A DNA stretch of 64,000 nucleotides from Kosakonia sacchari. Lineage in GTDB: Bacteria; Pseudomonadota; Gammaproteobacteria; Enterobacterales; Enterobacteriaceae. Both the position numbers and the translations under genes were made by a program. The stretch is from NCBI GenBank assembly GCA_900109485.1, contig FOAY01000005.1:124001-188000 (forward strand), written 5' to 3'. Shown one piece after another: positions 7,939 to 17,471 of this stretch (position 1 is its first letter; every line of letters starts with the position of its first letter). The notes below the pieces were generated by a model that worked only from the letters and a program-made list of their open reading frames with translations, was not told the origin of the DNA and searched no databases.

Positions 7939-9363
7939 TTAATGTTTGATCATCACGTGGCGTACCACGGTGTAATCTTCCAGCCCGTACAGCGACATAT
8001 CTTTGCCGTAACCAGAGAGTTTCTGCCCGCCGTGCGGCATTTCGCTGACCAGCATAAAATGGGTATTCACCCAGGTGCAGCCATATTGCAGGCGCGCGCT
8101 TAAGCGATGCGCCCGCCCGACATCACGCGTCCAGACTGATGATGCCAGCCCGTACTGTGAGTCATTCGCCCAGCCGAGCACCTGCTCTTCATCATCAAAC
8201 ACCGTGACGCTGACCACCGGGCCAAACACTTCGCGCTGCACGATGGCATCTTCCTGTTTCGCTCCGGCCAGCAAGGTTGGCTGATAGTAATAGCCTGCGC
8301 CCTCGCCCTTTTTCCCGCCGGTGACCACGCTGATGTGGCTCAGCGCTTTTGCCTCTTCAACGGCTTTACTGACACGCGCCAGATGGGCGGCAGAACTCAG
8401 CGGCCCCAGTTCGGTACTTTCTTCTTCTGGCGCCCCCATTTTCAGGCTGGCGACGGCGGCACCGAGTTTTTCGACCAGCGCATCGTAGATCCCTTTTTGC
8501 GCATAAATTCGGCATGCTGCGGTGCAATCTTGCCCGGCGTTATAAAAACCAAAGGTGCGCACGCCCTCGACTACAGCGTCGAGATCCGCATCATCAAACA
8601 CAATCACCGGCGCTTTGCCGCCCAGTTCCATATGGGTGCGCTTAATTGACGATGCGGTATGAGCAATAATGTGTTCGCCGGTGGCGATCGAACCGGTGAG
8701 CGACACCATACGTACTTTTTCGTGGCCGGTTAACGGATCGCCGACCGTCTGACCGCGGCCAAACAGCACATTCAGCACGCCAGCCGGGAAGATATCTTTC
8801 GCCAGTTCGGCCAGTTTCAGCGCCGTCAGCGGGGTAATTTCCGACGGTTTGATCACCACGCAGTTACCCGCCGCCAGCGCCGGGCCCAGTTTCCATGCTG
8901 CCATCATCAGCGGGTAGTTCCACGGCGCAATGGATGCCACCACGCCCAGCGGATCGCGGCGGATCATCGACGTATGCCCTTCCAGATACTCCCCGGCCGC
9001 CAGCCCGTTCAGGCAGCGCGCCGCGCCGGCGAAGAAACGGAACACATCCACCACCGCCGGAATTTCATCATTCAGCACGCAGTGGTAGGGTTTGCCGCAG
9101 TTGAGGGATTCCAGTTGCGCAAAGGTTTCGGCGTTGTCTTCAATCACCTGCGCCAGTTGCAGCAGGCATTCGGCCCGCGCTTTCGGCGTGGTTTGCCCCC
9201 AACGGACAAAAGCCCGATCGGCGGCCAGCACCGCCGCATCGACCTGCGCGGCGGAGGCTTCGGCGATCTCCAGCAACACCTCGCCGGTGGCCGGGTTGTA
9301 GACAGCCTGTTTCTCGCCTTCGCCGTTAACCAGTTCTCCATTGATAAACAAGTGATGTTGCAT
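7939..9363 (-). CDS. patD: Gamma-aminobutyraldehyde dehydrogenase
   Basis: PatD (YdcW) oxidises 4-aminobutanal to GABA with NAD+ in the cytosol, the second step of the transaminase route of putrescine breakdown. The 474-residue protein is collinear with the E. coli enzyme. Visible landmarks are the cofactor region APWNYP (about 146-151) and IKPSE (171-175), the general-base motif HMELGGK with Glu246, and the catalytic Cys280 in NAGQDC. It is the last gene of the ydcSTUV-patD unit, 24 bases after ydcV. Its pairing with a polyamine-type ABC transporter supports import and oxidation of putrescine or a related amine. Confidence 0.95.
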   Translation of the reverse strand: MQHHLFINGELVNGEGEKQAVYNPATGEVLLEIAEASAAQVDAAVLAADRAFVRWGQTTPKARAECLLQLAQVIEDNAETFAQLESLNCGKPYHCVLNDEIPAVVDVFRFFAGAARCLNGLAAGEYLEGHTSMIRRDPLGVVASIAPWNYPLMMAAWKLGPALAAGNCVVIKPSEITPLTALKLAELAKDIFPAGVLNVLFGRGQTVGDPLTGHEKVRMVSLTGSIATGEHIIAHTASSIKRTHMELGGKAPVIVFDDADLDAVVEGVRTFGFYNAGQDCTAACRIYAQKGIYDALVEKLGAAVASLKMGAPEEESTELGPLSSAAHLARVSKAVEEAKALSHISVVTGGKKGEGAGYYYQPTLLAGAKQEDAIVQREVFGPVVSVTVFDDEEQVLGWANDSQYGLASSVWTRDVGRAHRLSARLQYGCTWVNTHFMLVSEMPHGGQKLSGYGKDMSLYGLEDYTVVRHVMIKH

Positions 9364-9387
9364 AGTTCTGTCCTTCAGCTTGGTGTG

Positions 9388-10194
9388 TTATTTGCCGGTT
9401 CCGGCAACGGTGTCGGTATCGCGTGTCAGCCACCAGGCACCGAGAATAGGTAGCATCGTCACCAGCATCACCAGCAGCGCCACCACATTGGTCACCGGCA
9501 CATCGCGCGGGCGGCCCAACTGGTTCAGCAGCCACAGCGGCAGAGTGCGCTCATGGCCTGCGGTAAAGGTGGTGACGATGATTTCGTCAAACGACAGCGC
9601 AAACGCCAGCATCCCTCCGGCCAGCAGCGCCGAACCGAGATTCGGCAGCACCACATAGCGAAAGGTCTGCCAGCCGTTGGCGCCCAGATCCATTGAAGCT
9701 TCCACCAGGCTCCACGAGGTGCGCCGGAAACGGGCGATAACGTTGTTAAACACCACCACCACGCAAAACGTCGCGTGCCCGACAACAATGGTGAAAAAAC
9801 CCGGCTCCAGATTGACCGCTTTGAAGGCAGTCAGCAGCGCCAGCCCGGTAATGATCCCTGGCAACGCTATCGGCAACAGCAGCAATAGCGAGATCGCATT
9901 CTTGCCAAAAAACTCGCTGCGCCATAAAGCCATTGCAGCAAGTGTGCCAAGAATCAAGGCGATAGCTGTCGCCAGCGCCGCGATCTGGAGTGACAGTGTC
10001 ACTGCATCAAGAATATCCCCGCGTGCCGCCGCGATGCTGAACCAGCGCAGCGTAAAGCCCTGCGGCGGGAAACTGAACGCCGCGTCCTCGGTATTGAAAG
10101 CATAGATGGCAATGATCAAGAGCGGGAAATGGAGAAAGATAACGCCGCCCCATGCGGCGACTTTGAGTAAAAAAGGTGCGCGGTCAGAGTGCAT
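9388..10194 (-). CDS. ydcV: ABC transporter permease, polyamine/spermidine type
   Basis: This 268-residue inner-membrane permease belongs to the PotC/YdcV type, with about six spans. The cytoplasmic EAA loop that contacts the ATPase is visible in [19 protein letters not shown] around residues 165-183. It overlaps the end of ydcU by 11 bases, so the two permeases are translationally coupled. It acts with YdcS, YdcT and YdcU. The substrate in E. coli is usually annotated as putrescine or spermidine but is not firmly shown. Confidence 0.93.
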   Translation of the reverse strand: MHSDRAPFLLKVAAWGGVIFLHFPLLIIAIYAFNTEDAAFSFPPQGFTLRWFSIAAARGDILDAVTLSLQIAALATAIALILGTLAAMALWRSEFFGKNAISLLLLLPIALPGIITGLALLTAFKAVNLEPGFFTIVVGHATFCVVVVFNNVIARFRRTSWSLVEASMDLGANGWQTFRYVVLPNLGSALLAGGMLAFALSFDEIIVTTFTAGHERTLPLWLLNQLGRPRDVPVTNVVALLVMLVTMLPILGAWWLTRDTDTVAGTGK

Positions 10195-11119
10195 CGAATG
10201 CTCCCAGACGTTTCACGAACGCCAGATAAAGGGCAATCAACACGATGGGCACCAGCGTAAAGGCGGCGGCCATCGGCATATTGCCAATCGCGCCCTGCTG
10301 CGCATACACCATGTTGCCAATGAAGTAACCCGGCGGCCCCACCAGTTGCGGCACGATAAAATCGCCCAGCGTCAGCGAGAAGGTGAAAATCGACCCGGCC
10401 GCCACGCCCGGAATGGCCAGCGGCAACACCACATAGCGGAAGGTCTGGCGCGGATGCGCGCCCAAATCGGCCGATGCCTGCAACAGCGAGGGCGGCAGCC
10501 GCTCCAGCGCCGCCTGAATCGGTAAAATCATAAACGGCAGCCAGATATAGACGAACACCAGAAAGCGCCCCAGCCCGGAGGTGGAGAGCGTATTCCCGCC
10601 GACGGCGGGCAGCATCAGAAAAGTGGTTAACAGCGGCTCCAGCCCCAGATGGCTTAAAAACCACTGCGCCACGCCATCTTTTGCCAGCAGCAGCGTCCAC
10701 GCATAGGCTTTGACGATATAACTGGCCCACATCGGCAACATGACGGCAATATAGAAAAACGCCTTCCATTTCCCCTGCGCATAACGCGCCATATACCACG
10801 CCATCGGGAACGCGAGGATCGCGCTTGCCAGGGTGACGGTCATTGCCATCATCAGGGTGCGCACGATGATGTCGTAATTCGCCGGGTTGAACAGCGCTTG
10901 CAGGTTGGCCAGCGTCAAATCCGGCGTCACCGACATGGTGAAGTCGTCGAAGGTATAAAAGCCCTGCCACAGCAGCGTTAACAGCGAGCCAAAATAGACA
11001 ATGCCGAACCACATCAGCGGCCCCAGCAACAAGAGCAGCAGCCCAAGCAGCGGTTTGCGCCAGAACACCCCGCTCAGGCTGGCACGTCGCCGGGCGGTTA
11101 ACGGAATACTCATCGCCAT
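10184..11119 (-). CDS. ydcU: ABC transporter permease, polyamine/spermidine type
   Basis: The 311-residue PotB-like permease is the heterodimer partner of YdcV. It has a basic N-terminus, about six hydrophobic spans and an EAA loop reading [19 protein letters not shown] in the C-terminal third. It starts two bases past the ydcT stop and overlaps ydcV, so the four transporter genes form one transcript. Confidence 0.93.
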   Translation of the reverse strand: MAMSIPLTARRRASLSGVFWRKPLLGLLLLLLGPLMWFGIVYFGSLLTLLWQGFYTFDDFTMSVTPDLTLANLQALFNPANYDIIVRTLMMAMTVTLASAILAFPMAWYMARYAQGKWKAFFYIAVMLPMWASYIVKAYAWTLLLAKDGVAQWFLSHLGLEPLLTTFLMLPAVGGNTLSTSGLGRFLVFVYIWLPFMILPIQAALERLPPSLLQASADLGAHPRQTFRYVVLPLAIPGVAAGSIFTFSLTLGDFIVPQLVGPPGYFIGNMVYAQQGAIGNMPMAAAFTLVPIVLIALYLAFVKRLGAFDAL

Positions 11120-11120
11120 G

Positions 11121-12134
11121 TCACCCCGCTCCCTGCAACGGCACCATCGCGTCCCGCGACCATGAAATCTGCACCTGTTGCCCCGGCGTCAGTGTTTCGG
11201 TCAGCAGCAGGCCGGAGAGATTCGCCTGGCTGACCAGCACTTTCTCCCCCTGCGCCAGCAGCAGTTCAAAACGCGTCGCCGCTCCCTGATACTGCACCGC
11301 CTGCACCACGGCGTTGACTTCAATTTCGCCTGGCGCATTCAGGCGAATATGTTCCGGGCGCAGTGAAAAGGTGCCCTGCATGCCGCACAGTTTGCTGGCA
11401 AGCTCCTGATTGAAGACGTTTGACGTACCGACAAACCCGGCGACAAACGGCGTGCGCGGGCGCAGGTAGAGTTCACGCGGGGTATCGATCTGCTCGATGC
11501 GGCCGTTATTAAACACCGCCACCCGATCCGACATCGACAGCGCTTCGCCCTGATCGTGAGTGACGAAAATAAAAGTGATGCCGAGATCCTGTTGCAGTTT
11601 TTTCAGCTCCAGTTGCATCTGTTCGCGCAGTTTCAGATCGAGCGCGCCGAGCGGCTCATCCAGCAGCAAGACGCGCGGCTCGTTAACCAGCGCACGGGCG
11701 ATCGCCACCCGTTGCCGCTGCCCGCCGGAGAGTTGTGAAGGTTTGCGTGTATGGACAAAACCGAGCGCCACCTTTTCCAGCGCTTCACGGGCGCGGGCGT
11801 GGCGCTGCTTTTTGTCCACGCCTTTCACCATCAGCCCGTAGGCTACATTGTCGAGAATCGACATATGCGGAAACAGCGCGTAGTCCTGGAACACGGTGTT
11901 GACGTCCCGCTCCCACGGCGGCAGTTCGCTGGCTTCACGGCCAAAGATGCGGATTGCGCCGCCGCTCAATTGCTCAAACCCGGCGATCAGCCGCAGACAG
12001 GTGGTTTTGCCGGAGCCGGACGGCCCCAGCATGGAGAAAAACTCCCCGTCGTTGACGGCGATAGTGACGCCGTCAACTGCCCGGATGTCGCCGTATAACC
12101 GCGAGACATCCAGAAATTCCACTGCATAGGTCAT
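11121..12134 (-). CDS. ydcT: ABC transporter ATP-binding protein, polyamine type
   Basis: The 337-residue ATPase powers the YdcSTUV importer at the inner face of the membrane. Walker A is GPSGSGKT (37-44), the ABC signature LSGGQRQR starts near 135, and Walker B VLLLDEP is at about 155-161. After the ATPase domain comes a PotA-like TOBE extension (SLRPEHIRL and beyond). It follows ydcS by 17 bases. All catalytic residues are intact. Confidence 0.94.
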   Translation of the reverse strand: MTYAVEFLDVSRLYGDIRAVDGVTIAVNDGEFFSMLGPSGSGKTTCLRLIAGFEQLSGGAIRIFGREASELPPWERDVNTVFQDYALFPHMSILDNVAYGLMVKGVDKKQRHARAREALEKVALGFVHTRKPSQLSGGQRQRVAIARALVNEPRVLLLDEPLGALDLKLREQMQLELKKLQQDLGITFIFVTHDQGEALSMSDRVAVFNNGRIEQIDTPRELYLRPRTPFVAGFVGTSNVFNQELASKLCGMQGTFSLRPEHIRLNAPGEIEVNAVVQAVQYQGAATRFELLLAQGEKVLVSQANLSGLLLTETLTPGQQVQISWSRDAMVPLQGAG

Positions 12135-12151
12135 GCTCAGCTCCTGGCAGG

Positions 12152-13294
12152 TTAACGGCCACCCATAATGGCGATGTAATCCTGTGTCCAGCGGCTGTAC
12201 GGCACATATTTGCCACCCTCAGCAACCGGGGTTTTCCAGAAAGCGATTTTGTCAAAGAAGTGGTAACCGTTGGTTTCGCAACCTTGCTCACCCAGCAGCG
12301 TGCTGGCTTTGCACCCTTCCGGCACCACCGGCAGCGAACCAAACCAGGCGGCCACGTCGCCCTGAACTTTTGGCGTCAGCGACCAGTTCATCCACTTGTA
12401 GGCGCAGTTCGGGTGTTTCGCATCGGCATGCAACATCGTGGTATCCGCCCAGCCCGTGACACCCTCTTTCGGGAATACGGTAGCGATCGGCTGGTTTTCC
12501 CCTTTCAGGGCATTCGCCTGATACGGCCAGGCGCTGGAGGCGACAACGCCTTCGTTTTTGAAGTCGCTCATCTGTACCGTGGTGTCATGCCAGTAACGAT
12601 GGATCAGCATGTGCTGATCGCGCAGGGTTTTCAGTACCGCCTGATATTGCGCTTCGGTGAGCTGGTACGGATCGTCAATGCCCAGTTGCGGCTGGGTGGC
12701 TTTCAGGAACAGCGCCGCATCGGCAATGTAGATCGGGCCGTCATAAGCCTGTACGCGCCCTTTATTGGTTTTGCCATCCGGCAGGTTTTGTTGCACAAAC
12801 ACCACCGACCAGCTATCCGGCGGCGTCGGGAAGGTTTTGGTGTTATACATCAGCAGGTTTGGCCCCCACTGATACGGCGTGCCATACACTTTGCCGCCGA
12901 CGTTAAACCACGCGCCGTTAACCAGTTTCGGGTCGAGGGTTTTCCAGTTCGGGATAAGCGCAGTATTAATCGGCTGCACGCGTTTTCCCATAATCAGGCG
13001 CAGCGAGGCGTCGCCGGAGGCGGTGACCAGATCGTAGCCGCCTTTCGCCATCAGGCTGACCATTTCATCGGAGGTGGCGGCGGTTTTGACGTTTACCGCA
13101 CAACCGGTATCTTTTTCAAAGGCGGTAACCCAGTCATATTGCTTGTCGGTCTGGCCGCGTTCGATATACCCCGGCCAGGCAATAATATCCAGACGACCTT
13201 CCCCTTTTCCCACGTCGGTGGGTTCGGCGGCATGCGCGACCATCATCGTCATGCTCAGCGCACACAGACTGCTGCGGGCAAATTTCTTGCTCAT
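12152..13294 (-). CDS. ydcS: Periplasmic substrate-binding protein of the YdcSTUV importer
   Basis: The 380-residue protein is nearly collinear with E. coli YdcS (381 residues). It has a signal peptide ending about residue 22 (AHAAEP) and a PotD-like fold of spermidine/putrescine-binding type (LDIIAWPGYIERGQTD near the mature start). In E. coli it delivers substrate to YdcTUV, and the protein has also been reported to have polyhydroxybutyrate synthase activity. It is the first gene of the operon and lies downstream of ydcR on the same strand. Confidence 0.94.
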   Translation of the reverse strand: MSKKFARSSLCALSMTMMVAHAAEPTDVGKGEGRLDIIAWPGYIERGQTDKQYDWVTAFEKDTGCAVNVKTAATSDEMVSLMAKGGYDLVTASGDASLRLIMGKRVQPINTALIPNWKTLDPKLVNGAWFNVGGKVYGTPYQWGPNLLMYNTKTFPTPPDSWSVVFVQQNLPDGKTNKGRVQAYDGPIYIADAALFLKATQPQLGIDDPYQLTEAQYQAVLKTLRDQHMLIHRYWHDTTVQMSDFKNEGVVASSAWPYQANALKGENQPIATVFPKEGVTGWADTTMLHADAKHPNCAYKWMNWSLTPKVQGDVAAWFGSLPVVPEGCKASTLLGEQGCETNGYHFFDKIAFWKTPVAEGGKYVPYSRWTQDYIAIMGGR

Positions 13295-13640
13295 TGTTTA
13301 CTCCTGTCGCAATGAAAAAAGTGCGGCAGCCTTGCCGTAAATATATCTCCCTTAATAAAAATAGACGGCACGCGGACGGCCAGAATGTCGCCCGACGTAA
13401 ATTTCGCCAGGATGTGACACATAACGCATTACGTTTCGAATGAAAATGATAATCGGCCGTCTTTTTGAGTATAGACAAGGAGTTAGCCGGTACGCGGTTA
13501 ATCTGTGTTGCTATTCACATTTCCTATGAATACACAAAACAAAAGCACAGAAAATAATGACGGTGCCCTGCAAGTTTTCACCGTCACTATTTTTAAAATG
13601 AGAACAAGATATTCAGAAAATAAGAATGGGATGAGCGCGT
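13295..13640. promoter_or_regulatory. Intergenic region between ydcR and ydcS with a ydcR terminator
   Basis: These 346 bases hold no gene. A stem GACGGTG / CACCGTC at 13559-13585, followed on the minus strand by an AT-rich run, probably ends ydcR transcription. The rest should contain the ydcS promoter on the minus strand. A stretch at 13442-13454 (GAAAATGATAATC) matches 12 of 13 bases of one side of a Fur box, but the other half is absent, so Fur control is not claimed. Confidence 0.5.
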
Positions 13641-15047
13641 TTATTTCATCATCTCGCGAATCAATTTCCCTAAGCGAATTGCCGCACGCTCCTCTTTATC
13701 GCCCCACGCCCAGGCGCAATTAAAGCGGAAAAAGGATTGCCAGCGGTCAGACGTCGAGAACATTTTCCCCGGCGCAATGCTGATATGGTGCGCCAGCGCC
13801 TGCTGGCTCAGTACTCCGGCATCCAGCCCGGCGGGCAGCTCCAGCCAGAGAAAGTAGCCGCTCTCATTACGGTAAATTTTTACCTCCGGCGGCAGATGGC
13901 GCAGCAGTGCCTGCCAGGCCAGATGTTTACGCTCCGCCAGCACGCGCCGCAGGCGGCGCAGGTGCGCGTCATAGTGATGAGTGGAGAGATAATCGACCAG
14001 CGCCAGTTGCAGCGGTGAACTGGTGGAGAGCGTACTCATTAACTGCAGTTGCTGAATCCGTCGCGCGTGGCGACCGGCCGCCACCCAGCCAACGCGGAAA
14101 CCGGCCACCAGACATTTGGAAAACGACGAGCAGTGCAGCGTCATATCCTGCTTATCCCACGCTTTTGCCGGTAACGGCTGCTCGCGGCCGTAATAGAGTT
14201 CGCTGTAGACATCATCTTCGATAAGCGTGACGTGATGTTCCGTCAGCAGCGCCACCAGACGCGCTTTTTTCTCCGCGCTCAGCGTAAAACCGAGCGGGTT
14301 CTGGCTGTTGGTCATCAGCCAGCAGGCTTTTACCGGATAATCGGCCAATGCCTGCGCCAGCGCATCAAGATCGATCCCCTCTTTCACATCCGTCGGCACC
14401 GACAGCGCTTTCAGCTTCAGCCGTTCCAGCGCCTGCAACGCGCCATAAAAGCACGGGCTTTCAATGATTACCCAGTCGCCCGGTTCAGTAACCGCCTGCA
14501 AACTGAGATTCAGCGCCTCCAGCGCCCCGGCGGTAATGACAATTTCGTCCGGCGAGATGTTCATCCCCTGACGGGCGTAGCGACGGGCAATCGCATGGCG
14601 CAACTGGCTGTTGCCCGGCGGCAGGTTTTCAATCACGCTCATGGCGGTGGCGCTTTTACTGACCTTCGCCAGCGAACGGTTAAGCTGCGGCATCGGAAAC
14701 AGCTTCGGATCGGGAAACGCCGAGCCAAACGGCAGCACCGAGGCATCGCAGCTGGCCTGCAACACATCGAAAATATAGGTATTGATATCCACCGCTTCAT
14801 CGCGGGTAACCTGCGCGGCCGCCACGCGCGGCACACCGGATGCCGGCGCGACAAAGTAACCGGATTGCGGCCGGGCAATCACCCGGCCCTGGCTTTCCAG
14901 CAACTGATAAGCGTGACCCACCGTCATAAAACTCAGCCCGCTGCTGGTGACCTGCTCGCGCAGCGACGGCAGTTTTTCCCCCGGACGCCAGACGCCAAGC
15001 TCAATTTGTTCGCTGATTTGTTGCGCCAGGCGCTGGTATTTTTTCAT
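13641..15047 (-). CDS. ydcR: MocR-type GntR/aminotransferase transcriptional regulator
   Basis: The 468-residue protein combines a GntR winged helix at the N-terminus (about 1-70, with RPGEKLPSLR in the recognition region) and a fold-type I aminotransferase domain. The PLP lysine is K311 in CSSFSKC, and the substrate/PLP motif SQNPLG is at about 248-253. It is orthologous in place and sequence to E. coli YdcR. MocR proteins sense PLP or amine adducts; its position directly before ydcSTUV-patD suggests it controls amine uptake and oxidation, which is inference. Confidence 0.93.
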   Translation of the reverse strand: MKKYQRLAQQISEQIELGVWRPGEKLPSLREQVTSSGLSFMTVGHAYQLLESQGRVIARPQSGYFVAPASGVPRVAAAQVTRDEAVDINTYIFDVLQASCDASVLPFGSAFPDPKLFPMPQLNRSLAKVSKSATAMSVIENLPPGNSQLRHAIARRYARQGMNISPDEIVITAGALEALNLSLQAVTEPGDWVIIESPCFYGALQALERLKLKALSVPTDVKEGIDLDALAQALADYPVKACWLMTNSQNPLGFTLSAEKKARLVALLTEHHVTLIEDDVYSELYYGREQPLPAKAWDKQDMTLHCSSFSKCLVAGFRVGWVAAGRHARRIQQLQLMSTLSTSSPLQLALVDYLSTHHYDAHLRRLRRVLAERKHLAWQALLRHLPPEVKIYRNESGYFLWLELPAGLDAGVLSQQALAHHISIAPGKMFSTSDRWQSFFRFNCAWAWGDKEERAAIRLGKLIREMMK

Positions 15048-15294
15048 GGATATTCACCGGGTTGAGGATGATGAATATCATGGCACGGGATACGCATCCT
15101 TGCTATATCAGTCATAAAAAAGATGGTGCTAAAAAAAACTGTTATACCTCTGGCTGTAGCGCTGTGTCTGGACAATCCCGGCGTCGCTTTCATGGAGTCA
15201 CGCATACCTACTGGACATAATAGTTTTCACTGCACCTGCCTGGAGATATGCTGCCTGGTTGAATTTTATGGTGATTACACATGGAGTTAGCAGG

Positions 15295-15945
15295 ATGTCT
15301 AAAAAGAGAGATGTGTGGGATATTATTATTGGCATCGTGCCAATCTTTATTAGTCTGGCAACGGCTTATCTGACGTATACGATCAGTGTTAAGCAGACGA
15401 TGATTTCAAAATTAGAATACGCTCCTATTTTTATCCTGAAAAATAGCTTTGATTATGATGAGCAAAATAAGATTTATCATACCGAAAGGCTTTCTATTTA
15501 TAATGAGGGGTATCCGATTCAAAACTTTAAAAAAGAAGCTAAATCTTATGTCACATTGACATATTCAACCAATAAAGATAAACGTCAAATTGTGGTGCCA
15601 CTATCTTATTATTGGGTCAACTACTCCACCACCGGAGGGAAAGGGAAACTCACTGAATTAGTGGGTTTAAATAATAATAGTCATGCATTTAACCTCTCAA
15701 ATGAAGCGCTTGATTATAACGCGCAGCACCCAGATGTTATCGTATTAATCGATATATCAACAACACTTGAGCTGAGCTATACGGAAGTGGATGGCGAGGT
15801 AAAAAAAGCGTTCTATGTGAATAGAGAGTTGACCAGCGAGAATGAATTCAGAAAATTGGGGAATGAAGCATTAAAGATACCTCCGTTCAATATCGAAACG
15901 GTGAAACTGAATGATCTGCTCAGTTTATTAAATCAGCCGCACTAA
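15295..15945 (+). CDS. Hypothetical single-span membrane protein from AT-rich DNA
   Basis: The 216-residue product has one hydrophobic segment near the N-terminus (about 8-30, DIIIGIVPIFISLATAYLTY) and a long hydrophilic, beta-looking remainder. Start 15295 is chosen because GGAGTTAGCAGG lies directly upstream and an N-terminal span follows; a longer open frame from 15259 lacks support. Base composition is clearly more AT-rich than ydcR and cioA on either side, a sign of recent transfer. The layout (short anchor plus sensor-like domain) is common in phage- or island-borne proteins. No function is recognised. Confidence 0.65.
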   Translation: MSKKRDVWDIIIGIVPIFISLATAYLTYTISVKQTMISKLEYAPIFILKNSFDYDEQNKIYHTERLSIYNEGYPIQNFKKEAKSYVTLTYSTNKDKRQIVVPLSYYWVNYSTTGGKGKLTELVGLNNNSHAFNLSNEALDYNAQHPDVIVLIDISTTLELSYTEVDGEVKKAFYVNRELTSENEFRKLGNEALKIPPFNIETVKLNDLLSLLNQPH

Positions 15946-15968
15946 TACGCAAGGACTTCAGGGCAACA

Positions 15969-15995
15969 CTGCCGAATTTATCAATGGTTCGGCAG
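15969..15995 (+). terminator. Hairpin after the AT-rich membrane protein gene
   Basis: CTGCCGAA and TTCGGCAG form an eight-base stem 24 bases past the stop, followed by an A/T-rich run; probable terminator. Confidence 0.6.
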
Positions 15996-16035
15996 TAAAT
16001 TTGATCTATAACAGCACCCATTTTTACCGGCTTTG

Positions 16036-16054
16036 TTTGTAACTGTTATACAAA
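16036..16054 (+). promoter_or_regulatory. Interrupted palindrome upstream of cioA
   Basis: TTTGTA-ACTGTTA-TACAAA is a symmetric element about 80 bases before the cioA start. Its core AACTGTTATAC (16041-16051) also occurs upstream of ydcR at 15137-15147. It could be an operator of the oxidase operon; no known regulator motif is recognised. Confidence 0.35.
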
Positions 16055-16133
16055 AATTTCGCCAATCTGTTTCTGCAAGTTCCGGCTCGCGCTCATTACC
16101 ATACCCCTCACTGCAGTTGATCTGAGGTTGTCT

Positions 16134-17471
16134 ATGTTTGGTTTAGACGCGTTTCACCTGGCGAGAATACAGTTCGCCTTCACCGTTTCGTTTCACATTA
16201 TTTTTCCGGCGATAACCATCGGGCTGGCCAGTTTTCTCGCAGTGCTGGAGGGATTATGGCTGAAAACCCGTAACCCGGACTGGCGCACGCTGTACCACTT
16301 CTGGTCGAAGATCTTCGCCGTTAACTTCGGCATGGGCGTGGTTTCCGGGTTGGTGATGGCCTACCAGTTTGGCACCAACTGGAGCGGCTTTTCCCAGTTC
16401 GCCGGCAGCATTACCGGGCCATTACTGACCTATGAAGTGCTGACCGCGTTCTTTCTGGAAGCCGGTTTTCTCGGCGTGATGCTGTTTGGCTGGAACCGCG
16501 TCGGGCCGGGGCTGCACTATTTTGCCACCTGCATGGTGGCGCTGGGCACGCTGATGTCTACCTTCTGGATCCTCGCCTCCAATAGTTGGATGCACACGCC
16601 GCAGGGTTACATTATTGAGCAGGGCCAGGTGGTGCCGGTGGACTGGCTGAAAGTGATCTTCAACCCATCCTTCCCGTATCGCCTGATGCATATGACCATC
16701 GCCGCGTTCCTCAGCAGCGCGCTGTTTGTCGGCGCGTCTGCTGCCTGGCATTTGCTGCGCGGTAACGATACGCCCGCGATGCGCAAAATGTTCTCAATGG
16801 CGATGTGGATGGCGCTGGTTGTCGCGCCGATCCAGGCAATGGTGGGCGATATGCACGGGCTGAACACGCTGGAGCATCAACCGGCAAAAATTGCCGCCAT
16901 TGAAGGCCACTGGGAGAATCTGCCCGGCGAAGCCACCCCGCTGCTGCTGTTCGGCCTGCCGGATATGCAACAGGAACGCACCCGTTACGCGGTTGAGATC
17001 CCGGCGCTTGGCAGCCTGATCCTTACTCACAGCCTGGATAAACAGGTTCCGGCGCTAAAAGAGTTTCCCAAAGACGAGCGCCCTTATGCGCCGCTGGTGT
17101 TCTGGTCATTTCGCGTGATGGTCGGCCTCGGCGTGCTGATGATCGCCCTGGGCGTCGGCGCGCTGTGGCTGCGCTACAAACAGCGGCTCTATCAGTCGCG
17201 ACCGTTCCTGCATTTTGCCCTGTGGATGGGGCCTGCCGGGCTGATCGCCATTCTCGCCGGTTGGGTTACCACCGAAGTCGGCAGACAACCGTGGGTCGTC
17301 ACCGGGTTGTTGCGCACGGCCGATGCGGTTTCGGCGCACGGCGTGATGCAGATGAGTCTCAGCCTGCTGACATTCTTCGTGGTCTACAGCGCCGTTTTCG
17401 GTGTCGGCTACAGCTATATGGTGCGGTTGATCTGCAAAGGCCCGCAAGCCTGGCATGAGGAGGCTAAATAA
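16134..17471 (+). CDS. cioA: Cytochrome bd-type ubiquinol oxidase subunit I, cyanide-insensitive (CioA) class
   Basis: Subunit I of a bd-family quinol oxidase reduces O2 to water in the inner membrane and carries the three hemes. At about 445 residues it has the short Q-loop of the CioA class rather than the long loop of CydA. The high-spin heme ligand corresponds to His21 in FTVSFHIIFP, the His of PYRLMHMT lies near 190, and the Met ligand region is SAHGVMQMSL near 390. ATG at 16134 is preferred over TTG at 16128, because GAGG lies six bases upstream of the ATG but directly abuts the TTG. cioB follows with a one-base overlap. Confidence 0.9.
   Translation: MFGLDAFHLARIQFAFTVSFHIIFPAITIGLASFLAVLEGLWLKTRNPDWRTLYHFWSKIFAVNFGMGVVSGLVMAYQFGTNWSGFSQFAGSITGPLLTYEVLTAFFLEAGFLGVMLFGWNRVGPGLHYFATCMVALGTLMSTFWILASNSWMHTPQGYIIEQGQVVPVDWLKVIFNPSFPYRLMHMTIAAFLSSALFVGASAAWHLLRGNDTPAMRKMFSMAMWMALVVAPIQAMVGDMHGLNTLEHQPAKIAAIEGHWENLPGEATPLLLFGLPDMQQERTRYAVEIPALGSLILTHSLDKQVPALKEFPKDERPYAPLVFWSFRVMVGLGVLMIALGVGALWLRYKQRLYQSRPFLHFALWMGPAGLIAILAGWVTTEVGRQPWVVTGLLRTADAVSAHGVMQMSLSLLTFFVVYSAVFGVGYSYMVRLICKGPQAWHEEAK

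Noticed and set aside
12260-13315. 351-codon plus-strand frame opposite ydcS
   Set aside because: Antisense shadow of the well-identified ydcS gene.
13442-13454. Fur-box-like GAAAATGATAATC upstream of ydcS
   Set aside because: Only one side of the box matches; the symmetric half is absent and iron control of this operon is not expected.
14232-15065. 277-codon plus-strand frame opposite ydcR
   Set aside because: Gln/Arg/His-rich sequence typical of the antisense of a GC-rich gene; ydcR on the other strand is certain.
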